From Cucumis sativus (taxonomy: Eukaryota; Streptophyta; Magnoliopsida; Cucurbitales; Cucurbitaceae), in contig NC_026658.2 in NCBI RefSeq assembly GCF_000004075.3, positions 14,248,075-14,312,074 of the forward strand: a stretch of 64,000 nt of DNA, read 5' to 3'. Made by a program: the position numbers and the translations under genes. The notes under the pieces are model-generated. The model saw nothing but the letters and a program-made list of their open reading frames with translations. It searched no databases and had not been told where the DNA came from. This document shows positions 24,495 to 35,099 of the stretch, piece after piece (within the stretch, counting starts at the first letter, position 1; each line of letters starts with the position of its first letter).

Positions 24495-24770
24495 TTTGAT
24501 TTGAGGTTAACAATGCGGATTTTCGGCCGAGTTTTGACTGATTCGTGACTGGATTCGTCAGATTCGGATTCGTGACGTATTTGGCGGCTGAGATTTGCCT
24601 TGACGGAGACAGAGATTGCGCAGCAGGTCTTCACGAACGGAGAGGAAAGGAATGGGCACGACGACGCAGATCTGGACGACTGCTGCAAGGTGACGCGTAC
24701 GGCTTGCTTCACGAACCGACCGACGATTGCAGCGACGGATCTGGGCAAATCCGGTGATAATGGCAGTAAG

Positions 24771-24820
24771 TTGCACGATTGCAGCGACGATTGCACGATT
24801 GCAGCGACGATTGCACGATT
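24771..24820. repeat. 20-bp tandem repeat in the copia leader
   Basis: Two and a half copies of a 20-bp unit containing GCAGCGACGATTGCACGATT. It is one of three distinct tandem arrays in the leader. Confidence 0.9.
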
Positions 24821-24904
24821 GAGACAGATCCGGCGAGGACCTAGACGGCTCGGCTTGAGACAGATCGGAGCGGAGACGGCGAACTGCAAGGATGAAGCAC
24901 AACC

Positions 24905-25083
24905 TGCACTTCGCGGATGGAGATAGATCGGAGCGGAGACAGATCGGAGACAGATCGGAGCGGCGTAGACTGCACTTCGCGGATGGAGACAGATCGGAGC
25001 GGCGTAGATCCACTTCGCGGATGGAGACAGATCGGAGCGGCGTAGACTGGCGCTTCGCAGATGGAGACAGATCGGAGCGGAAA
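24905..25083. repeat. 38-66-bp tandem repeat in the copia leader
   Basis: Four copies of CACTTCGCGGATGGAGAC or close variants start near 24907, 24973, 25011 and 25051. They are separated by AGATCGGAGCGGCGTAGA blocks. The first interval is longer because extra AGATCGGAG units are inserted. Confidence 0.9.
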
Positions 25084-25202
25084 TGGACACCTGAGACAGA
25101 TCGAGGCTGCGACTAATCGACGCGACGAGGATGACGGAGACGGTTCGAGATGTGGCGGAACAGCTGCGAGGCGCGATGAGGATGCGGGATGGAGACGATT
25201 CG

Positions 25203-25291
25203 GCGGAACAGCTGCGACGTGGCGGAACAGCTGAGATGTGGCGGAACAGCTGAGACGTGGCGGAACAGCTGAGATGTGGCGGAACAGCTGC
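25203..25291. repeat. Exact-period 19-bp tandem repeat in the copia leader
   Basis: GCGGAACAGCTG begins at 25203, 25222, 25241, 25260 and 25279, a strict 19-bp period, with a lone copy at 25155. Each unit carries CAGCTG. The flanking block (GACTAATCG-CGCGACGAGG, then ATGACGGAGACGG) is itself duplicated at about 25111-25157 and 25292-25337. Confidence 0.92.
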
Positions 25292-25351
25292 GACTAATCG
25301 GCGCGACGAGGATGACGGAGACGGTTCGAGATGTGGCGTTCACAGGTGGTT

Positions 25352-25372
25352 GGCGGCGGCGGCGGCGGCGGC
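25352..25372. repeat. (GGC)7 trinucleotide run
   Basis: Seven GGC units on the plus strand, read as GCC on the element's sense strand. There they encode seven alanines of the short upstream ORF that starts at the primer-binding site. Confidence 0.9.
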
Positions 25373-25398
25373 GATTGAGATGGTGCCTGAAAACCCTA

Positions 25399-25410
25399 GC
25401 TCTGATACCA
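25399..25410 (-). other. Primer-binding site (initiator Met tRNA)
   Basis: TGGTATCAGAGC on the sense strand directly follows the 5' LTR. This is the standard copia site, complementary to the 3' end of initiator methionine tRNA, which primes minus-strand DNA synthesis. Confidence 0.95.
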
Positions 25411-25563
25411 TGTTGAGGAATATACTGAAGAATATACCCTATTTTGTTTATTGACCAAAGTTATGTATTTATACAAGGGTAATTACCTAAATTAACTAAG
25501 CCTACTTTATTTACATTAACATAATTACCCAAATTAACTAAGCCTAATTTATTTACATTAATA
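25411..25563 (-). repeat. 5' LTR of the copia element
   Basis: 153 bp and the promoter-bearing copy for the element. It matches the left LTR except for one base near 25488. The TATAAATA box is at 25466-25473. No ATG is present between that box and the LTR end apart from the junction ATG. Confidence 0.95.
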
Positions 25564-25568
25564 ACAAG
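25564..25568. repeat. Target-site duplication, right copy
   Basis: ACAAG directly follows the right LTR and matches 20331-20335 exactly. Confidence 0.9.
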
Positions 25569-25641
25569 AATGGAAAAATTACCAATGAGACCCCGGAAGA
25601 AAATAATGCACAATCTAGAAGTTGGTTTATTCAGCTTATAT

Positions 25642-25915
25642 TCAGTTCTCTTTGACACAACGACCTTCTCCCAAATCTATTTGGTTACAATCTTCCATTA
25701 CTTCTTCAACTACATAAGAAAATTGCAAAATAGAAAGCATACGATACTCATCAACAACCAGTAAAAAGAATCGAGAACCATCTAAGAGATGGTTTATTAA
25801 GACCTTCGCACCCATTTTCGTCTCATCGGGCTTCAGGCTCTGGACATACTTCGTCACATTTCGGCTCAACGAACCCAAGTAACTTATCCTTTGAAAGCTT
25901 CTTCTTCATTGCCAT
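25642..25915 (-). other. Host ORF-like DNA right of the retrotransposon
   Basis: On the minus strand a start codon at 25915 begins MAMKKKLSKDKLLGF and runs only 30 codons. A different frame is open from about 25906 to 25642 (GAKVLINHLLDGSRF, then VVDEYRMLSILQF). GC-rich sequence with possible splice sites lies upstream (about 25925-25965). Taken with the exon-like pieces at 19757-20274, this may be the 5' part of one host gene that the copia element entered in the sense direction. I cannot assemble a continuous product and do not recognise the protein. Confidence 0.25.
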
Positions 25916-25999
25916 ATCGCCCTTTGATCGTTGCTGCGGCGGCGTCTCTTATCGGCGTAAGAAACAATGTCATCTATTTTACGGAATTAAATCAAAATC

Positions 26000-26841
26000 T
26001 ATATATACATATATCATCAGGGTTTAATTTTCGATGGTGTTCAATCGAAAACCTAATAGTGGAAAGTCTGATGGCATCGATTTCCAGTGGGTACATGATG
26101 AGCAAGAACCAATGGTTCATTGATGGAAGAAGACATGATGGAGAAGACAAACTTCGCGCGGAAATTAGAGCCTTTGAACTCTGCCAGTGGCTCTTCCCCC
26201 TTAAATAATTATTTTAAATTATAAATGTACCCCGTAACTTTCCATTATATCAAAATAACCCTTTGAACTAAATTGTTGCAATTTCTTTTTCTTTTAACGT
26301 GACTATATGCTCTAATATTTTGAAAAATATATATATAATTGTAAAAAATAGTAAAATTATAAAGTATTTGGCTTTTCATAAATATAAAAAAATCGTAATG
26401 AACTTCTGTTTTCGTGATATTTTCTTACCATAATTTTTCCATTCAACTTTACATACCATTAACTGTAGGTGATTGAAGATTATAAAATAGTACTCAGTAA
26501 AAAATATCACATTGGTATGACAAAGAAGAAAAGGACTTTCATTTATGGGACGAGAATTTAAATAATAAAAATTGAAATATAATAATTTTAAGAAATTGAT
26601 ATTTTTGTTAAAAATGATATTTAAGTTATGGGTATAAAATATCTAAAGAAGGAACCATGGAAACGGCGTCGTATTGGTCTTAGCAGCACCACCAAACAAG
26701 CAAACAAATCGTTGCCTTTCAAATTCAATCCATTACTCAAAATAATAATTTATTCCCACAAAATAAAAAAGAGAGAAAAAAATGTATAAAATGAAATGAA
26801 CTGAAAAGTTCAGAACTTCGCTCGTTAACCGTTGGCTAAGA
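26000..26841. other. Intergenic / upstream region of the PPR gene
   Basis: AT-rich spacer that should contain the PPR promoter at its right end. A plus-strand frame of 105 codons (25891-26208) overlaps the GC-rich host fragment on the other strand and has no recognisable content. No clear TATA box can be assigned. Confidence 0.45.
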
Positions 26842-29800
26842 ATGCGAGTCTTCCTCATCCTCGGCTCTTCCTCCGCTTCCATTGCCGGACCTCGCCGCTA
26901 CCGCCACAGCCACTGCAAAGCTCCCAAATCGTCTCTATCCAACCTATCTCCTACCGGAACGCATTTGCCGTTCTCTTCACACACCTCCACTCGCCATTCC
27001 CCTCCAGCTCTTCTGTCCTCCGTTGAATTGGACATTGCCGGCGCCTCATCCGGCGGAAGAATTCCTATCCAACACTATGCCGGTGTCGCATCGAAGCTCG
27101 CCGAGGGCGGGAAGCTTGAGGATTTTGCAATGGTGGTGGAAAGTGTGGTCGTCGCTGGTGTTGAGCCCTCGCAGTTCGGTGCGATGTTGGCTGTTGAGCT
27201 TGTAGCGAAGGGGATATCGCGGTGTCTTAGAGAAGGAAAGGTATGGAGTGTCGTGCAGGTCTTGAGGAAGGTCGAGGAGCTTGGGATTTCGGTTTTGGAG
27301 CTTTGTGACGAGCCTGCCGTAGAATCGCTGAGGAGAGATTGTCGCCGTATGGCCAAGTCTGGAGAATTAGAAGAACTTGTCGAGTTGATGGAGGTTCTTT
27401 CCGGTAAGTTATGGAATTTGTTTTGTGCTTACTGTTCTTTATCAGTTTGCAGGAAGGAATATATTGAAATGTAGTGTCGCAGACTGGACATTGTCACAGT
27501 GATGGTAAAGAGTAAAGACTGGAAGAAGAAATTGGATGATTGGAACTAATAATTCTAGGAGGATTTTTTTTAGGAATTTGAATGTTTGTTCCTTACGAAT
27601 TTTTTACGTTTTATGAGTTGAAGGATTTAAATTTTAGTGTTAAAGCTTAGCATACATGAAGTACGAACTTGTTTACTTGAATGGGGGAACTAATCATTTA
27701 TAAACGACCTGTTTTAATCAATGTTTATGATTGGAGTTCTGATGCGTAATTTGCATTGCTTGACAACTACCTACGTTTTTCAGGTTTTGGTTTCTCAGTC
27801 AGAGAAATGATGAAGCCGTCCGAAGTAATTAAACTGTGTGTTGATTACCGTAATCCTAAAATGGCAATTAGGTAAACCTTTTACTTTTGTCCTTCAATGA
27901 ATTTTCAAGAAATTTAAATTAACCGAAGTCTACTGTAGGAAGTCTGATCAAAGTCTCACATTAGATGTGTGGAGGGTTGTTGTGAGAACCATTGTTATTA
28001 AAGTCGTGTCCTTGACTTAGCCACGATTGTGTACAATCATAAGTGATGAATAAAAGTGGTAATCTCAAATAACATGGTTATAGTGATCAAGCACCTTGCT
28101 TCAAAATTGAAGAGCTTGCTTGAGTAAGAGAAACTTTCATCGAAGCAAGAGATGTGTAAAGACATGTGAGGAAACTATAATATCCTATGTTCGACAGAAG
28201 AATTAATGGGAGTGCAACCAAAGTCTCATATTAGATAGGAAAGGGAAAGGTCATGAACGAGTGAAACTGAAAGCAAATGTAAAACCAGAACTTAGGTCTA
28301 AAGAGAACAAAATCATATCATTATGAAGATGTGTGGAGGATTGTTGTCCTTAGCATAACAATCCTAAGCCTAGTATATGTTATATATATTTGAGGCAACA
28401 TATGTTATATATATTTGGAGCTGTTTTAACTGAAAGGACTTTACCAGAAACATGGAGGGGGAGGAACTATTGCAAAAGTTATGTTCATAGTAATTTGGTC
28501 TTTAGTTGAGAAACCATTACTGAAGTTAATGTTTTTAGTCGTTCGGTTTTTAGTTGATTTGGAAGTTATCTTAATTTGCGTTTGGAATTCTGAGCAGTAA
28601 TCGGTGTTTTTACTTCATCTGTAAACCAATAATACAGGTATGCTAGCATTTTACCACATGCAGATATATTGTTCTGTACAACTATAAATGAATTTGGAAA
28701 GAAAAGGGACTTGAAATCTGCTTACATAGCATATACAGAATCCAAGGCTAATATGAATGGTTCTAATATGTACATCTACCGCACAATAATTGATGTGTGT
28801 GGTCTCTGTGGCGACTACAAGAAATCGAGGAACATCTATCAGGTATTGTTCTAACTGCAATGCAAAGTTCAACTTTTATGCTTATTACTTTAGTTTCATT
28901 TTTCCCCTTTTCATGATTTGGGATGATATTTCATCCCCCATCTTTGTGGTTCCTTACAAGCGTATGGTAGGGTAGTTCTTGCTCGATTGTCTATTTAGAA
29001 ATGGTGGTTGTAGTTTATCAGCATTCAAGCAGTTGTAGTTTATCAGCATTCAAGCAGTTGTAGTTTAGAAAACATAAAGTATTGTTGACAATCGGTTTTA
29101 ACATCCTTAGTGTGCGACACAAAGACTATCATAAATTATAGATTTCGTCAAATTACAGTATTGAATGTATTTATTCGATGAGTAGCAGCTTTAGTTTTAG
29201 CAGGTTAAAAAGTACAACTTTCTTTGTAATTTTGTCGAGTGCTGATACTATAAGTGATTTAGTAACAGAGATTGAAGTTTTCTATTTATCAATTTTCTGC
29301 AGGATTTGGTCAATCAGAATGTCATCCCGAATATATTCGTTTTCAACAGTCTCATGAATGTAAATGCCCATGATTTGAACTACACATTTCAACTATACAA
29401 AAATATGCAGGTAATTCGTCCCTTTCTCTCTTCACACACACACACCAACTGAAGAACAAAATAAAAGATCAAAGACACGGAGTTCCTTCATTGTTACTCA
29501 ACATGTTCAATGCATATACTCTGTTTAAGCATATGCTTTTGGAAGACTGAAGATACAGAGGTCATAGACAATTATCTAATATCAGTATTCATAAATTCAG
29601 AATCTTGGTGTACCAGCTGATATGGCCTCGTATAATATCCTTCTCAAGGCCTGTTGTTTAGCAGGAAGAGTTGATTTGGCTCAGGACATTTACAGGGAAG
29701 TAAAGCATTTGGAAACAACAGGTGTGTTGAAGTTGGATGTCTTCACCTACAGCACAATTGTAAAGGTGACAGATATACTCCGCAAATAAAATTCATGGCT

Positions 29801-32699
29801 AAAGAACCTACCAGTGAGATACTGTGGTACAGTATCCTCATACCTGAGGATTTACTATTATTTTTCAGGTTTTTGCAGATGCAAAATTGTGGAAAATGGC
29901 ACTTAGAGTCAAAGAAGACATGCAATCAGCTGGAGTCTCCCCAAATATGGTGACCTGGTCTTCGTTGATAAGTTCATGTGCTAATTCGGGTCTTGTTGAG
30001 CTGGCTATCCAATTGTTTGAAGAGATGGTTTCAGCAGGCTGTGAACCTAATACTCAGTGTTGTAATACCCTATTACATGCTTGTGTCGAAGGTCGCCAGT
30101 TTGATAGAGCTTTTCGTCTATTTCGCTCCTGGAAGGAGAAGGAACTCTGGGATGGTATAGAAAGAAAAAGTAGCACCGACAATAATTTGGATGCAGATTC
30201 AACATCTCAATTGTGTAATACGAAAATGCCTAATGCTCCATCTCATGTACATCAAATCAGCTTTGTAGGGAATTTTGCTTTTAAACCCACAATTACAACA
30301 TATAACATTCTAATGAAGGCTTGTGGTACTGATTACTACCATGCTAAAGCTTTGATGGAGGAGATGAAAAGTGTTGGACTTACGCCCAATCACATTAGCT
30401 GGTCAATTTTGGTTGACATATGTGGACGATCTCATGATGTGGAAAGCGCTGTACAGGTGAAAAATGCAGTTCTTTTTCTTGAATAAGTTGTTTTCCTTTT
30501 AGCATTGCCATTGTTTTTGGTTCAATGTACTTTCCGTTGTTGAAATTCCATTGCCATTGCACATGTCTATCCATCTACTGTTCTCCCAAAAAACTCTTTC
30601 CATGGCCGGGAAGGAAAGAGAAGGGAAGGGGGATTCTAATTCTAGACTGGTGTGGTACTGTCGAATCCTTCTATGGTTTCTCCCTTCATTCTTAGAGGAT
30701 GTTTAACTTTGTTTTTGAAAATCTGGCTTCTTTTCAATAGACTTTCTATTTAAGAACTTAGTTACCAAAAATGTTTATATTCTTGAGGAGAGTATTGCGC
30801 TCTAGCATTCCCATGCTAATTTGGTTAAGAGGCAGAAGCTTTTGCTTTTGAAAATAATAATCAATCTCCAAGTTTGACAGTAGTATTATTTCACTTGCAA
30901 TCTTTATTTTCAGTGCAGATCTTGACAACTATGCGAATGGCCGGTGTCGATCCTGATGTTGTTGCATACACGACAGCTATCAAGGTCCCAATCTCTCTTG
31001 CCGTACTTGTTCTCAAGTCTAACTATTGTTACTAGACTGAACAGTGACGCTCACACATCATCATATGTTAGCTACCTATTTTTTTAAAACAGCCTTGTCT
31101 TCGGCAATGATATAGGTTTGCGTTGAAGGTAAAAACTGGAAGCTGGCATTTTCATTATTTGAAGAAATGAAAAGATTTGAGATACAGCCAAATTTAGTAA
31201 GTACTGATTCATGCTTCCTTTGGTGTTATGTTATATCTTATACACCAAATAATGTGAAGGAATACTTTAGGGTGGTTTAGTTACACATCGTTTCTTTGCT
31301 AGACTTTCTTTTCTTATGATAGCTTAAAAAGAATTATTACGGAACAATCACTCAAACAAGTGGAAAAAGAAAAAGAGAGGAGTCAATAATCATGGTAGCT
31401 TTCTTTTGGCAGGTGACCTATAGTACACTTCTCAGAGCCCGCAGTACGTATGGTTCATTACACGAAGTTCAGCAATGCCTTGCTATATATCAGGACATGA
31501 GGAAATCAGGGTAACGTTGACACAATTAATAGATATCATTCTCCTTCTCTGTAGTGGAACCATGTTGAAATCCAGTTACCGTTGCTGATTTTTAGTCTCT
31601 TGTTCATGTTGATTGGTATTAAAATTCCCCACAATGAAGTAAAATAAAACAATATTTCATGCCCTCAAATACTGAAATAGTAAGGATTATTATTTCCTTT
31701 CAAAATAAAGGTTTGTTTTGGGGCATCATTCTTTTAGCTTGGCAAGCCTTTTTGCAATGCCTAGACTCCATTATTTTCTTTAGATGTAATGGAAATTATT
31801 CTAACTGAAAATTTTCAGGTTCAAATCCAATGATCATTATCTCAAAGAGTTGATTGCGGAGTGGTGTGAAGGAGTTATACAGAAAAACAATCAGCAGCCA
31901 GTTGAGATAACTCCCTGCAACAAAATTGACATTGGGAAACCACGATGTTTGATTCTTGAAAAAGTTGCCGACCATCTGCAGAAGAGCTTTGCCGAAAGCC
32001 TTACAATTGATCTTCAGGAGCTAACAAAGGTCTGTGTAAACAGCACAAACAACTCATCCTTAAGTTCGCAAAGTAACCTTTGATATTTGTAATTTGAGAA
32101 CCCACCTGCATGAGACTAATCATCTTCTGCATTTCATCAGGTTGAAGCTCGAATAGTTGTTCTTGCAGTTTTACGAATGATCAAGGAAAATTATGCATTA
32201 GGTATTGACATATTCCTTAGAAAAATATACATACTACCATATTTGAACAATATCTATTTGCCACATTCCATTCCAGGGTTTGTTTTTATGAATACAAGGG
32301 AATAGTACTTGAGGAAAGCTCAGCTGCATCTATTACTCTTAAGGAATAGTTACTTACATTTTTTTATCTATCTTGGCTGCAGGAGAATCAGTAAAAGATG
32401 ATATATTCATCATCTTAGAAGTGAATAAAGTTGAAACAGATTTAGTTCCACAGAACTTCGAGGTGAGAGATGCAATAACCAGACTCTTGCAAGATGAATT
32501 AGGGCTTGAGGTTCTTCCTACAGGACCTACAATTGCTCTTGATAAAGTACCAAATTCAGAAAGCTCAAAAATTTCTCATACAACAAAACTGAAGGGAACT
32601 ATGGGAAGGAATAAGTACTTCACTAGGAAACCAGCAGATGTACAGAGGCTAAAAGTCACCAAGAAATCACTCCAAGATTGGCTGCAAAGAAATAGGTAA
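26842..32699 (+). CDS. Plastid-targeted pentatricopeptide repeat protein (At5g02830-like)
   Basis: Likely an organellar RNA-binding PPR protein. I assembled twelve exons, all with GT/AG junctions and consistent phase: 26842-27403, 27784-27871, 28638-28842, 29303-29410, 29601-29765, 29869-30456, 30919-30984, 31116-31196, 31413-31510, 31819-32029, 32141-32201, 32383-32699. They total 2550 nt, 849 residues; the Arabidopsis relative is about 852. The N-terminus (MRVFLILGSSSASIAGPRRY) is basic and Ser-rich, as in plastid transit peptides. PPR helices are clear in the middle, for example GVSPNMVTWSSLISSCANSG, AGCEPNTQCCNTLLHACVEG and KPTITTYNILMKACG. The C-terminal part (about 740-849) is a non-PPR basic domain ending KSLQDWLQRNR. 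Many introns are unusual for PPR genes but fit this gene. Its RNA target is unknown. The gene converges with the topoisomerase VI gene. Confidence 0.93.
29007..29067. repeat. 25-bp tandem repeat in PPR intron 3
   Basis: Two complete and one partial copies of a unit beginning GTTGTAGTTTATCAGCATTC, inside the intron at 28843-29302. A likely slippage-prone marker with no apparent function. Confidence 0.85.
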
Positions 32700-33784
32700 T
32701 AGTAGAAAATGCAAAACTCCCACAATGATTTTTTGTTTAAGATATAACGATGATGTTCAATATCTTGTAATTACTTTTCTTTTCCTGTATAGCAGTATAA
32801 GTAATCTTACTCCATGGTCTCTCTTGTAAACTCCAAATGAAAATCTTTACCGTCATTCATTAATAAAAAGGTATACACCCCTTTTGTTCAACTACTATGT
32901 TTTCTTTTCATGAATAACCAAACTTTTATTGGGAAAAGAATGAAAAACGCATAAGGGTGAAAAAGAAAAAAAGGAAAGCAAAGAAAAGCCTACGAGAAAG
33001 AGGCAGAATCTACAAAAATGACATTCAATAGCATATAATCACAAAAATGTTCTACTGGGTAAGGCATCACACCCTCAACTAATAAAAGATTCTAAGTCTC
33101 AGCCCACATGTTAGAACTCAACAGAGACACCTACTCTTGTTCTGGTTATTAGTTCCTATTTGAAAAGGTTACAACCGCGATAACATGCGGATTGAAGAGA
33201 CTGAGACTGGATATCAAAATTCGAAAGAAAACTAGTGTTGCATTATTTGATCAGCTTTATTTTTAAATGAGAAGCCAAACTTTTCATATGCAGAATGAGA
33301 CAACTTGATACAAAACCTTACCAATAGAAGGGTCAGCGCGAAAGAGTAAGAAAGAAAACCAAAAATAAACACTAGTTTATATTCCTTCAACTACATATCT
33401 CTACTTAGGACAGAATTGTTTAGTCTCCATTTAAATAGAAGACCAACCCTAAGAACATGCAGATATACAATGAGATCAGCTTTAAAAACTGCATTTAACT
33501 AACCTCTAAGATAAGCTTACCTCATTGATATCAGGATCTGTGATTTCAATTCTTCTTGAATATTATGCCACTGCACTCAAATAACTAAAATAAAAGAGCA
33601 ACAAACATGAAATTGGAAGCAAAAGTATGTATTCTAATCCTTCCTGAAAGCATGTATTTCTATACCTTTGAAAGCTGGATATGATTTGGTCAGAAATAAC
33701 ATTATCCTGATCATTTCTCAACTTTCATAATGTTGCAACAGAAATTCAACAATTGATTACAATACATACTAACAAACTCTTAGG
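32700..33784. other. Convergent intergenic region
   Basis: The spacer between the ends of the PPR gene (plus) and the topoisomerase VI gene (minus). It should hold both 3' untranslated regions. No open frame, RNA gene or mobile element is apparent. Confidence 0.55.
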
Positions 33785-35047
33785 TCACAGCCAATCCTTC
33801 TGCTGCAGCTTCAATGGCAAATAAACCTCTGACAAATACTGAAAACCAAATGAACTCAATGCTTGAATTTCAGCCTTTTGCTTTGTTTTCACCATTAAAC
33901 TGAGCTCTTCAACCCAACCAGGATTCTTCTTGACAAAATCTTCCTCTAACAGATCTTTCCCAGTCTTAATATCCTGCTCTGTCATTGGTAACCTGCACTG
34001 CTCAGGTATCTTATATTTATCCAAATCGCTCGGCCTAATCCCCAGCCACTTGATATCAGGAGTAGTCAAATTAGCACTGTCATAAGACATATTCTTTGAT
34101 CCACACCCATAGACAGATAGAATCTTCAACCCATATGGATCACTGTCCACAAGGGCAAGCACTGGGAGCTTCAGCTCCATCTTCATCTTCCTCAAGAACA
34201 ATCTTGTGGCCACATCTGGCTGTCCCTTAGCCGTCACAATTATACATGGAAAACGATTGTAGAATCTATCCTCAGCTAACCTAATATAAGCAGCATCTTT
34301 CTCAACTAAGAGTATAAACAATGCATCACTCTGCATATCTCCAACTCTATCAATATTTGGTGGAATCGCTTTTCCTCCCATACCCATTTTAGTACAATCT
34401 ATCATATCTCCATTGTCACTAAAAATTAGTCTTCCCACAACCACCCCTTTCTCTGCAGCAATCACATTGAGACTCGACCTTGTACAACCGAGAATGCAAG
34501 AAACATCATCAAGCACAGAATCTGACTGAGTCTGATCCTGGAAGAGCTTCACATCCGTGTAGAACAGATCTCGCTTGGTTACGTGGATGTTTTTTATGCA
34601 GAGCTGGTGGACAAGCTGAAGAATGCGAGTAGTAATGGTGGATTTTCGGACAGTAGAAATATTGGCGTAGGGACGGAGGGCAGTTTTATCTTTCAAAACG
34701 ATTCGATCGAGCTCTGGAACGTACAACTGGTTGGCCCCCGATCGAGAAGGAACGTCGAAGGCAAAACCATTGCCGGAAAGAATGGAACGAGCAATTTTAA
34801 GGATCACAGACTCAATTGTGGCTTGCACGGACGAAAGCGAAAGATCGGTCACCTCGCGGCAGGAGGAGGAGAGGCCGAGGTCGTCAAGGGTTTTGGATGA
34901 AGAGGAAGATGAGGCAGTGGAGGCGTCACTGAGCTCTTTGAGAATTTGAAGAATGAAGGAATCAGGCTTGAGTTTGTTCTTGAAGGGAAGTTGAGCTTCG
35001 TCTTCGGAATTCAGTTCAGATCGCCGGCGTTTTCTCTTGTCGGCCAT
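33785..35047 (-). CDS. TOP6A: DNA topoisomerase VI subunit A (SPO11-3/BIN5/RHL2)
   Basis: Catalytic subunit of plant topoisomerase VI, an A2B2 type IIB enzyme that untangles DNA in the nucleus and is needed for endoreduplication. It is one uninterrupted exon, 420 residues. A basic N-terminus with a likely nuclear signal (KRKRRR, residues 4-9) is followed by a Ser-rich linker, then the winged-helix 5Y-CAP domain with the catalytic tyrosine Y163 in [15 protein letters not shown]. The Toprim domain follows, with its Glu in [12 protein letters not shown] (about 254) and the metal-binding pair in [14 protein letters not shown] (about 309). It resembles plant SPO11-3 and not the meiotic SPO11-1 or SPO11-2 paralogues. 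In Arabidopsis, loss gives dwarf plants with few root hairs (rhl2/bin5). Partners would be TOP6B (HYP6/RHL3), RHL1 and BIN4, none of which lies in this window. Confidence 0.96.
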   Translation of the reverse strand: MADKRKRRRSELNSEDEAQLPFKNKLKPDSFILQILKELSDASTASSSSSSKTLDDLGLSSSCREVTDLSLSSVQATIESVILKIARSILSGNGFAFDVPSRSGANQLYVPELDRIVLKDKTALRPYANISTVRKSTITTRILQLVHQLCIKNIHVTKRDLFYTDVKLFQDQTQSDSVLDDVSCILGCTRSSLNVIAAEKGVVVGRLIFSDNGDMIDCTKMGMGGKAIPPNIDRVGDMQSDALFILLVEKDAAYIRLAEDRFYNRFPCIIVTAKGQPDVATRLFLRKMKMELKLPVLALVDSDPYGLKILSVYGCGSKNMSYDSANLTTPDIKWLGIRPSDLDKYKIPEQCRLPMTEQDIKTGKDLLEEDFVKKNPGWVEELSLMVKTKQKAEIQALSSFGFQYLSEVYLPLKLQQKDWL

Positions 35048-35099
35048 TGAAATGGAGGGAGAGATAAGAGCGATTGAGACGGGAAGAAGCGGGAAATGA

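Larger units (their letters stand above)
24495..25410 (-). other. GC-rich, AUG-free leader of the copia RNA
   Basis: The 916 nt between the 5' LTR and gag are far more GC-rich than the surrounding DNA and are made largely of short tandem repeats. Reading the plus strand for CAT, I found none between the gag start (24492-24494) and the LTR junction (25409-25411), so the sense strand has no AUG in about 914 nt. One reading frame is open from about 25090 to 24416 but begins with GTG and overlaps gag out of frame. The leader would have to be scanned, shunted across or spliced before gag is translated; which of these applies is unknown. Confidence 0.85.
25340..25411 (-). other. Short upstream ORF starting at the LTR/PBS junction
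   Basis: The last base of the 5' LTR (A) plus the first two of the primer-binding site (TG) make an ATG. It opens 23 codons, MVSELGFSGTISIA, six further Ala, then NHL and TGA. It would be the first AUG of the element RNA if transcription starts downstream of the LTR TATA box. Any copia element whose LTR ends in CA followed by a TGG primer site makes this ATG, so it may have no selected role. Confidence 0.55.
20336..25563 (-). mobile_element. Full-length Ty1/copia LTR retrotransposon
   Basis: A complete 5228-bp element transcribed on the minus strand. In sense order: 5' LTR (25411-25563), initiator-Met primer-binding site (25399-25410), 916-nt repeat-rich leader (24495-25410), single gag-pol ORF (24494-20502), polypurine tract (20489-20499), 3' LTR (20336-20488), with ACAAG duplicated on both sides. 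The two 153-bp LTRs differ at one position that I can see (C in TTACCC near 20411 versus T near 25488). The gag-pol frame is open throughout and the catalytic residues of integrase, reverse transcriptase and RNase H are present. The element therefore looks recent and possibly autonomous. The LTR ends are TA...CA rather than the common TG...CA. Confidence 0.97.

Noticed and set aside
24416-25090. 224-codon minus-strand frame overlapping the gag start
   Set aside because: It begins with GTG, has no ATG, and is made of translated tandem repeats; I treat it as the leader, not a gene.
25891-26208. 105-codon plus-strand ORF
   Set aside because: No recognisable content; it overlaps possible minus-strand exon sequence and includes an AT-rich part.
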